In this document: in pieces, positions 6,935 through 11,823 of the stretch
Numbering within the stretch: position 1 is the first letter of the stretch
How the letters are laid out: every line of letters begins with the position of its first letter
Origin: JAWOJF01 sp046481785
Lineage (GTDB): Bacteria > Bacteroidota > Ignavibacteria > Ignavibacteriales > Ignavibacteriaceae
Direction of reading: 5' to 3'
DNA length: 11,823 nt
Assembly (NCBI GenBank): GCA_046481785.1
Contig: JAWOJF010000286.1
Coordinates: forward strand, 1 to 11,823
Made by a program: the position numbers and the translations under genes
Notes under the pieces: generated by a model
Seen by the model: the letters and a program-made list of their open reading frames with translations, nothing else
What the model was told of the DNA's origin: nothing
The model's database searches: none

Positions 6935-7402
6935 ATGCCAGAAGTAATTAGTTCCGGTTTATTGATGTATAGCCTTAATAATGGTAAGGTAAAAATTTTT
7001 CTTGTTCATCCGGGCGGCCCGTTTTTTACAAAAAAAGATGATGGTTACTGGGGTATACCAAAGGGCCTTGTTGAAAAAGATGAAGATCTGATGATAGCAG
7101 CTAAAAGAGAATTTGAAGAAGAGACCGGTATTAAGCCGGATGGTGAATTTATTCCTCTTGGTAAGATAATGCAAAAAGGCGGAAAAAGAGTCTACGCGTG
7201 GGCTTTTAACTGCGCCATAAATGAGCCAATCGGTATAATTTGTAATACATTTAGTATGGAATGGCCTCCCAAATCAGGTAAATATCAAAATTTCCCGGAG
7301 GTTGACAGAGGGGCATTCTTTACTGTTGAAGAAGCAGAGAAAAAGATCAATTCAGCTCAGAAAGAATTTATAGACAGGCTGCTTGAGTATCTAAAAAAAT
7401 AA
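6935..7402 (+). CDS. Nudix hydrolase
   Basis: This 155-aa Nudix-fold pyrophosphohydrolase hydrolyses a nucleoside diphosphate linked to some moiety, using Mg2+. The Nudix box is perfect at residues 44-66: G44, E50, then R58-E59-F-E61-E62-E63-T-G65-I66. It belongs to a well-conserved subgroup marked by FLVHPGGPFF before the box, and by YAWAF, MEWPPKSGK and FPEVDRGAFF after it. That subgroup is annotated only generally, sometimes as diadenosine polyphosphate or (d)NTP clean-up enzymes, so the substrate is not assigned. The frame opens with a TTG at 6908, but family members begin near MPEVISSGLLMY, so ATG 6935 is chosen. It has no Shine-Dalgarno site. A TACTTTTG box lies about 65 nt upstream. 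An isoaspartyl peptidase gene follows after 81 nt. Confidence 0.92.
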   Translation: MPEVISSGLLMYSLNNGKVKIFLVHPGGPFFTKKDDGYWGIPKGLVEKDEDLMIAAKREFEEETGIKPDGEFIPLGKIMQKGGKRVYAWAFNCAINEPIGIICNTFSMEWPPKSGKYQNFPEVDRGAFFTVEEAEKKINSAQKEFIDRLLEYLKK

Positions 7403-7473
7403 TAAATAATATGGCTGCCGTGAAAGAATGGAAATTTTCAGATAAACATAAAATTAAAGTTTATGTCCTAACC

Positions 7474-7478
7474 GGGAG
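7474..7478 (+). promoter_or_regulatory. Ribosome binding site of the isoaspartyl peptidase gene
   Basis: GGGAG sits 5 nt before ATG 7484. It supports a start that includes the signal peptide. Confidence 0.65.
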
Positions 7479-7483
7479 AAACA

Positions 7484-8458
7484 ATGAAATCCTTTTTTTT
7501 CGTTCTGTTTACCCTCAGTGTAATTGTATTAACTCAATTTGCAGATCTAACTACAGTAACTGAAGCTCAGGATAATGAAGGCATCTACACCATTGTAATT
7601 CATGGTGGTGCAGGAACTATTGATAAATCACTTCCTGATTCTGTAAAAGAAAGTTATCTGAGTTCACTAAGAGAGGCACTAGAAATTGGCAGATCTGTTT
7701 TGGAAAAAGGGGGTACAAGTCTGGATGCCTGTGAACAGGTAGTAAGGTTTATGGAAGATGACCCCAAATTTAATGCAGGTAAAGGTGCTGTTTATACTTC
7801 AGAAGGTACTCATGAACTTGATGCTTCTATAATGGACGGGCGTAATTTATCATGTGGTGCAGTTGCAGGGATAAAAGTAGTTAAACATCCTGTTTCACTT
7901 GCAAGAATGGTTATGGAAAAAACTCCGCATGTCCTCTTAATTTCAGAAGGAGCAGAAAAATTTGCTAAAGAAAACGGGACTGATATAGTTTCCAACAGCT
8001 ATTTTGACACACCTGTAAGATATGAACAACTGCAAAAAATGTTAAAGGATAAAAAAGGTACGGTCGGCTGCGTAGCATTAGACAAACATGGAAATCTTGC
8101 CGCTGCAACTTCTACAGGGGGTATGACAAATAAAATGCCCGGCAGAGTAGGAGATTCTCCTTTAATAAATGCCGGTACTTATGCAAATAATAATACCTGT
8201 GCTGTTTCTGCTACCGGACATGGAGAAAAATTCATAAAGAACACAGTGGCATTTAGTATCTCAGCATTAATGGAGTATAAAAATCTAACTTTAAAAGAAG
8301 CCGCTGATGAGATTATCCATAAAAAGCTGGAGCCCGGTGACGGCGGTATAATTGCAGTTGATAAAAACGGCAGCTATGTAATGACATTTAACTCCACCGG
8401 AATGTTCAGAGGCGCTGCAACTTCTGAAGGAACTTTTGAAGTTAAAATATGGGAATAA
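7484..8458 (+). CDS. Exported isoaspartyl peptidase / L-asparaginase-like Ntn hydrolase (peptidase family T2)
   Basis: At 324 aa this is a precursor that should cleave itself into alpha and beta chains and then hydrolyse isoaspartyl dipeptides and/or asparagine. The order of motifs is typical: YTIVIHGGAGT (35-45), LDACEQVV (80-87), FNAGKGAVYT with HELDASIMDG (97-119), then the autocleavage site KG/TVGCVALD with nucleophile T193, ATSTGG (208-213), GRVGDSPLINAGTYA (220-234) and the substrate loop SATGHGE (242-248). The length is normal for the family plus a leader. The first ~28 residues look like a signal peptide (KSFFFVLFTLSVIVLTQF), so the enzyme is probably periplasmic, unlike cytoplasmic E. 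coli IaaA. The start is fixed by a GGGAG ribosome binding site. It may share a transcript with the upstream Nudix gene. Both suit a clean-up role, though that link is inference. Confidence 0.93.
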   Translation: MKSFFFVLFTLSVIVLTQFADLTTVTEAQDNEGIYTIVIHGGAGTIDKSLPDSVKESYLSSLREALEIGRSVLEKGGTSLDACEQVVRFMEDDPKFNAGKGAVYTSEGTHELDASIMDGRNLSCGAVAGIKVVKHPVSLARMVMEKTPHVLLISEGAEKFAKENGTDIVSNSYFDTPVRYEQLQKMLKDKKGTVGCVALDKHGNLAAATSTGGMTNKMPGRVGDSPLINAGTYANNNTCAVSATGHGEKFIKNTVAFSISALMEYKNLTLKEAADEIIHKKLEPGDGGIIAVDKNGSYVMTFNSTGMFRGAATSEGTFEVKIWE

Positions 8459-8465
8459 GAATTTT

Positions 8466-8486
8466 GATTTACGATTTATGATTTTA
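8466..8486 (+). repeat. Three tandem copies of a 7-mer (GATTTAC / GATTTAT / GATTTTA)
   Basis: Three adjacent imperfect heptamers lie just after the isoaspartyl peptidase stop. This may be simple AT-rich drift. It is too short to call a functional repeat. Confidence 0.35.
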
Positions 8487-8500
8487 TTTTGATGAACGGA

Positions 8501-8530
8501 TTTGAAACCTGTACTGTTTTTTTATATTTG
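8501..8530 (+). promoter_or_regulatory. Bacteroidota-type promoter of the DinB-like gene
   Basis: TTTG (8501-8504), 18-nt spacer, TATATTTG (8523-8530): both boxes match the Bacteroidota consensus TTTG / TAnnTTTG exactly. Transcription should begin near 8536, about 29 nt before the ATG at 8565. This is the clearest promoter in the window. Confidence 0.65.
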
Positions 8531-8555
8531 ATATATATAAAATTCTAAAATAACC

Positions 8556-8560
8556 AGGAG
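8556..8560 (+). promoter_or_regulatory. Ribosome binding site of the DinB-like gene
   Basis: AGGAG, 4 nt before ATG 8565; a strong Shine-Dalgarno match that fixes the start. Confidence 0.7.
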
Positions 8561-8564
8561 AATT

Positions 8565-9086
8565 ATGGAACGGCCGTCCGAAAATGAGTACGCCTCTTAT
8601 TATCAGAAGTATGTAAGCCTTATTGCAGATAATATTGTGTCTGCACTTAACCACCAGCTTGAAGAAATGCAGAATATTTTTTCTTCCTTAAATGAAGAGA
8701 CTGGAAATTATGCTTACGATACCGGTAAATGGACAATAAAAGAACTGCTTGGTCATGTGATTGATACTGAAAGAGTATTTTCTTACAGGATTATGTGTAT
8801 TGCACGCGGCGAGAAACAGTCCATGCCGGGAATGGACCAGAATGATTATGTAAATGGCACTGATTTTAATTCACGCAGTTTGCCTTCTCTTGAAGAGGAA
8901 TACAAACATCTTCGTCTGGCCAATATAGCCCTGGTGAAAAGTTTAAAAGAAGAAGAATTAAATAAAAAAGGAACAGCCAGCAACAATCCTGTTACAGTCC
9001 GCGCTTTGGTATTTATACTTGCCGGACATGAAAAACATCATTTGAATATTTTAAAAGAGAGATATAATAGTGTTTTCACTAAATAA
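8565..9086 (+). CDS. DinB/YfiT-like four-helix metalloprotein
   Basis: This 173-aa protein of the DinB/YfiT superfamily forms a four-helix bundle with a divalent metal held by three histidines. The likely ligands are H64 (LLGHVIDTER), H155 and H159 (AGHEKHHLNIL), with the typical spacing. The KWTIKELLGHVIDTERVF segment and the GMDQNDYV segment are family hallmarks. Members include bacillithiol and mycothiol transferases and many damage- or stress-linked proteins of unknown reaction, so no substrate is assigned. It is not the DNA polymerase IV also called DinB. It is monocistronic with its own near-consensus promoter and Shine-Dalgarno site. The convergent waaA gene ends 16 nt beyond its stop. 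Confidence 0.88.
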   Translation: MERPSENEYASYYQKYVSLIADNIVSALNHQLEEMQNIFSSLNEETGNYAYDTGKWTIKELLGHVIDTERVFSYRIMCIARGEKQSMPGMDQNDYVNGTDFNSRSLPSLEEEYKHLRLANIALVKSLKEEELNKKGTASNNPVTVRALVFILAGHEKHHLNILKERYNSVFTK

Positions 9087-9102
9087 GATTTAGGCTGGTG
9101 CA

Positions 9103-10380
9103 CTATATAACCTTATAAATTTCTTTCAGTATTTCATCAGTAGCACCCAGGTTTTCCTGAACGTAATCATAAGAAATTTTACCAAGAGATTTTCTTAAAT
9201 CATCGTTGCCGAACAGCATCCTGAACTGCCGGAATGCCTCTCTTTTATTTCTTATCATTATACCCCCACCCCTTTTCATTAACTGCTGTGCTTCCTGGGA
9301 AGTATTGATCTTTGGTCCGAATAAAACAGGAACGCCGTAAACAGCAGCTTCAAGTATATTATGAATGCTCTGTTTAAAACTTCCGCCGATAAATGCTGCA
9401 TCTGCATAGGTATATAATGTAAGCAGTATACCAATAGAATCAACAATAATTACACGCTCTCCATTATAATTATTCAAATAAGAAAAGCGTATTGTTTTTA
9501 AATCACGTGAAAGTTCATTTTCTATTCTCTCAAGAGTTACAATAGTGGGTTCATGTGGTGCAATAATAAGCAAAGCGCTTTTATCATATTTAGCTGTTTT
9601 AATGAATGCTGGAAGAATTACATTTTCATCAAGCTCCCAGGTACTGCCTGCCACAAGTATTTTTTTATCCCGGAGTATTTCCTGTTTAATAAGATTTCTA
9701 TCTTTTGCGTTTGCACTCCGCTGGTAGACCCTGTCAAACCTGGTATCCCCAACAACCTTTACCTGTTCTTTTGAACATCCAAATTCAAAAAAACCTTCTT
9801 CATCATCTTTTGAAACAGTTAAAAATTTATTTATATCCTTAAATAATACCTTATGAAAATTTTTGCTCAGGGGAAATTTTCTTAATGAATTACCCCTCAT
9901 GGTGGCATCAACCACAAATGAAGTGATCCCTGTTTTTTTCATTGCCCATATATGATTAGGCCAGATATCATATCTCATCATAACAGCCAGATCGGGCCGC
10001 ACAATATTTATAAATCTTTCCGCGTTGGATTTTGTATCGAATGGAAGATAAGAAACAAGATCTGCATAAGGATATTTTTTTGAGTTTTCATACCCTGACG
10101 GAGAAAAGAAAGTTACCAGGATATTTATCCGCGGGTTATCCTTCAGTTTTTCAATAATTGGTTTAGCCTGCTCAAACTCCCCCAGAGATGAGGAATGAAA
10201 CCATATTAGTTTCTTTGATTTATCGAGTGCAGCGGCATTTAAGATAAGCTCTTCGAAAATCCGTTTTCTTCCCCTTATACCCTTTTTAACCTTAACTATG
10301 AATAAACTTCCTAAATGGATAAAAATATACAAGCCGGGAATAACAATAATGTTGTAAAACAAAAACCAGATTTTTTTCAT
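9103..10380 (-). CDS. waaA: 3-deoxy-D-manno-octulosonic acid (Kdo) transferase, GT30
   Basis: WaaA (KdtA) transfers Kdo from CMP-Kdo to lipid IVA, the first inner-core step of LPS synthesis, at the cytoplasmic face of the inner membrane. The length of 425 aa is typical. A membrane-anchor helix (about 5-29) precedes the motif WFHSSSLGEFEQAKP with the catalytic base E68. Then follow VMMRYDIWPN (134-142; usually Y/T-E-L-W-P, here Asp for Glu), GDTRFDRV (211-218), VAGSTWELDE (243-252), APHEP (274-278), IGGSF (331-335) and HNILEAAVYGVPVLFGP (340-356). Its ATG overlaps the stop of the upstream heptosyltransferase as TGATG, so the two are translationally coupled. Whether it adds one or two Kdo units cannot be read from the sequence. 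Confidence 0.95.
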   Translation of the reverse strand: MKKIWFLFYNIIVIPGLYIFIHLGSLFIVKVKKGIRGRKRIFEELILNAAALDKSKKLIWFHSSSLGEFEQAKPIIEKLKDNPRINILVTFFSPSGYENSKKYPYADLVSYLPFDTKSNAERFINIVRPDLAVMMRYDIWPNHIWAMKKTGITSFVVDATMRGNSLRKFPLSKNFHKVLFKDINKFLTVSKDDEEGFFEFGCSKEQVKVVGDTRFDRVYQRSANAKDRNLIKQEILRDKKILVAGSTWELDENVILPAFIKTAKYDKSALLIIAPHEPTIVTLERIENELSRDLKTIRFSYLNNYNGERVIIVDSIGILLTLYTYADAAFIGGSFKQSIHNILEAAVYGVPVLFGPKINTSQEAQQLMKRGGGIMIRNKREAFRQFRMLFGNDDLRKSLGKISYDYVQENLGATDEILKEIYKVI

Positions 10381-11393
10381 CAGGGGTTAAGCAATCTTAA
10401 TAAACTTTCAAAAGCCATTTGAGGAGTTAATTCCAGCATACATCTGAAGTGCCCTTTGGGACAGCTTTCTCTACCAATATGTGAACACGGCCTGCAATTT
10501 AACAATTTGTTCTCTAAAATTAAATTTTTGTTTATATATGGAGTAAATCCGAATTCCCTGACAGTGGAACCGAAAAATACCATAACAGGTGTTTTAACAG
10601 CACAGGCAGTATGCATTAAGCCGGAATCATTACAAATTAAGGCAGAGCAATTTTTCATATCTGCTGCAATTTGTAGTATATTATTGTCATTTGATAAATC
10701 TACTGCATAATCAACAGGCCCGGCTATTTCGCTGCATATTTTCCTGTCATCTTTTCCGCCGAAAAGAAATATCTTATATCCTTCCCTTCCCAGGCGGATA
10801 CCCAGTTCAATATAATATTCTTTTGGCCACATCTTGGTAAAATGCCTGGCACCGGGAGCAAATCCTATATTTTTTTTATCAAAAGTAATCTGAGATTTAA
10901 TATTGTCAGAAATGACGAGGTCTAATCCTTCCTCATCAAGATGAAATCCGGGGATAGTTGAAGCATATCTGACAGGGATGGGCGGGGCTTCTCTCAGTTT
11001 GTTTATCTTAAAATTCACAAGTAAGAATTTATCCACACTTCGTTTTGAGAAACGTTTTGCCGGGGCTTTTAATCTGCCCGTTATTCTTCTTGATCTTATA
11101 TTATTTTGCAGGTCTATAACAAGATCATAGCCTGCTTCTGTAAGCTGCTCTATAAGCCCTTCACGCTCATTGTATGTGAATACCCGGTTGATGTATGGGT
11201 TAAACAGAATTACGTCTTTATACTCTTCTTTAACCAGGAAATCAATATCAGTACCCGGATATTGTTTTTTAACAGACCTTAAAAGAGGTGTGGTTAGAAG
11301 AATATCTCCAAGGGAGCTTAATCTTATAATAAGAATTTTTTTTATTTTGGTTAAATCCACAAAAAGAATATCTTTAATTAAATTATCTGTCAA
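10380..11393 (-). CDS. ADP-heptose:LPS heptosyltransferase-like glycosyltransferase, GT9
   Basis: This GT9 family glycosyltransferase builds the LPS inner core from ADP-heptose at the inner membrane. Motifs: ILIIRLSSLGDILLTTPLLR (20-39, catalytic base candidate D30), YDLVIDLQ, GFAPGARHFTKMWP (177-190), and NDSGLMHTACAVKTPVMVFFGS (255-276, the nucleotide-sugar site). The C-terminus has four cysteines, C300, C303, C311 and C318, in the pattern CRPCSHIGRESCPKGHFRCM, seen in many GT9 members and possibly a metal site. No ATG exists before the first motif. The open frame begins with TTG 11393 (337 aa), and a GTG at 11360 (326 aa) is the alternative; neither has a clear Shine-Dalgarno site. An ATG at 11397 is out of frame. 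It is the first gene of an operon with waaA. I do not choose between WaaC, WaaF and WaaQ-like roles. Confidence 0.92.
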   Translation of the reverse strand: MTDNLIKDILFVDLTKIKKILIIRLSSLGDILLTTPLLRSVKKQYPGTDIDFLVKEEYKDVILFNPYINRVFTYNEREGLIEQLTEAGYDLVIDLQNNIRSRRITGRLKAPAKRFSKRSVDKFLLVNFKINKLREAPPIPVRYASTIPGFHLDEEGLDLVISDNIKSQITFDKKNIGFAPGARHFTKMWPKEYYIELGIRLGREGYKIFLFGGKDDRKICSEIAGPVDYAVDLSNDNNILQIAADMKNCSALICNDSGLMHTACAVKTPVMVFFGSTVREFGFTPYINKNLILENKLLNCRPCSHIGRESCPKGHFRCMLELTPQMAFESLLRLLNP

Positions 11394-11427
11394 ACATAAA
11401 TAAATAGATGTTTTACTTCCATATTTA

Positions 11428-11458
11428 TTGCAGTTTTAATAAATCTGACATATTTTTA
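11428..11458 (+). promoter_or_regulatory. Candidate Bacteroidota-type promoter of the 89-aa protein gene
   Basis: TTG (11428-11430), 20-nt spacer, TATTTTTA (11451-11458), 7 of 8 matches to TAnnTTTG. Transcription would begin near 11465, giving a leader of about 17 nt. Confidence 0.45.
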
Positions 11459-11481
11459 AAATACTAATAAAACAGGGTAGA

Positions 11482-11751
11482 ATGATGGGTACATTACCGC
11501 CTCCGGCTACGCAAAATTTTCCGGAAGATTCATTAGAAAAACAAGTATATAGTATAGTAGAGAACTTAAGTGAATATATACCAATATTGAATGACAGAAA
11601 CAGGCTGGGATTTTCGCTTTATAAATATGTAAAAGGTGAAGGGGATCATCCTAATATTTTGGTAAAAGCCACTAAAATTAAAATAGAGGGAGTTTCACCG
11701 GAAGAACTTGCCGCAAAGATTACCACTGAAATTGAGAAGATAAAGAAATAA
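11482..11751 (+). CDS. Small protein of unknown function, 89 aa
   Basis: I do not recognise this protein. It is small, soluble and charged, with no signal peptide or membrane helix. The first ~15 residues are Pro-rich (GTLPPPATQNFPED). A helix follows (EKQVYSIVENLSEYI), then a middle part with RNRLGFSLYKYVKGEG, a strand-like ILVKATKIKIEGV and a final Lys-Glu-rich helix (SPEELAAKITTEIEKIKK). AGGG (11474-11477) precedes two successive ATGs at 11482 and 11485, and either may be used. A Bacteroidota-like promoter lies 24 nt before. It is divergent from the LPS operon. The RBS, promoter and coding-like composition support a real gene. Confidence 0.7.
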   Translation: MMGTLPPPATQNFPEDSLEKQVYSIVENLSEYIPILNDRNRLGFSLYKYVKGEGDHPNILVKATKIKIEGVSPEELAAKITTEIEKIKK

Positions 11752-11774
11752 GCAGGTATTTCTTTTTTCCATTA

Positions 11775-11823
11775 AATGTTAACAGCCCGATTAGGAGAGC
11801 GTTGCAGAACTAAATGGGAATGC
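11775..11823 (+). promoter_or_regulatory. Possible 5' part of a cobalamin riboswitch, cut by the window edge
   Basis: The end of the window, CAGCCCGATTAGGAGAG... to CTAAATGGGAATGC, recalls the 5' half of adenosylcobalamin riboswitches, where a CCC-containing stem is followed by AAAGGGAA and then GGTG...CCCGC. The decisive later boxes lie beyond the edge. A hairpin CCCGATTAG / CTAAATGGG (8 of 9 pairs including one G-U) can also form. The usual GGT before the CCC is missing here, so this is tentative. Confidence 0.28.

Noticed and set aside
7411..7563. A 50-codon open frame between the Nudix and isoaspartyl peptidase genes (MAAVKEWKFSDKHKIK...)
   Set aside because: Its second half overlaps the signal peptide of the next gene in another frame and becomes Cys/Asn/Ser-rich without family character; it has no RBS.
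9068..9081. Hairpin TAGTG-TTTT-CACTA at the DinB-like/waaA junction
   Set aside because: The stem is 5 bp, lies inside the coding end, and has no T-run on either strand.
11752..11823. tRNA or SRP RNA at the right edge (GAGAGCGTTGCAG resembles fragments of such RNAs)
   Set aside because: No cloverleaf, TTC loop or SRP tip (GGAAG...AGCAG) is present on either strand.

Overview
The window looks like a chromosomal segment from a low-GC, Gram-negative member of the Bacteroidota/Chlorobiota (FCB) group; an Ignavibacteria-like organism is my best guess, by inference. The signs are: (i) a UvrA whose first ABC signature region reads SLGSSLVGTLYVLDEPSIG, which I associate with this group, with one zinc-finger cysteine missing; (ii) Bacteroidota-type promoters (TTTG, 18-20 nt, TAnnTTTG-like) in front of several genes; (iii) a lipopolysaccharide inner-core gene pair (GT9 heptosyltransferase plus Kdo transferase); and (iv) several periplasmic-type proteins. 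Recognisable Shine-Dalgarno sites precede many genes. No mobile element, CRISPR array, rRNA or tRNA is visible.

Left part (1-4152): the 3' end of a haem catalase gene runs in from the left edge and ends at a strong intrinsic terminator. A small three-helix membrane protein of unknown function lies on the minus strand, divergent from uvrA, the damage-recognition ATPase of nucleotide excision repair. The divergent gap contains a terminator-like hairpin pointing toward uvrA.

Middle part (4300-8460): a LuxR-type response regulator with a degenerate receiver pocket is followed by a stand-alone receiver protein whose phospho-acceptor Asp is Asn. Next comes a Gdx/SugE-type SMR guanidinium exporter, which converges on a minus-strand pair: a 95-aa dimeric-barrel-like protein and a secreted DUF2459 protein. 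Divergent from that pair are a Nudix hydrolase and an exported isoaspartyl peptidase/asparaginase-like Ntn hydrolase.

Right part (8500-11823): a DinB/YfiT-like metalloprotein with a near-consensus promoter is followed by a convergent minus-strand LPS operon (GT9 heptosyltransferase then waaA, start and stop overlapping as TGATG). Divergent from that operon is an 89-aa protein of unknown function. The last ~50 bases resemble the 5' part of a cobalamin riboswitch cut by the window edge; this is tentative.

Most genes are housekeeping or stress functions (peroxide detoxification, DNA repair, nucleotide and damaged-protein clean-up, envelope building). There is no clear multi-gene novel system. 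The most unusual items are the two adjacent atypical receiver proteins and the terminator-like hairpin ahead of uvrA.
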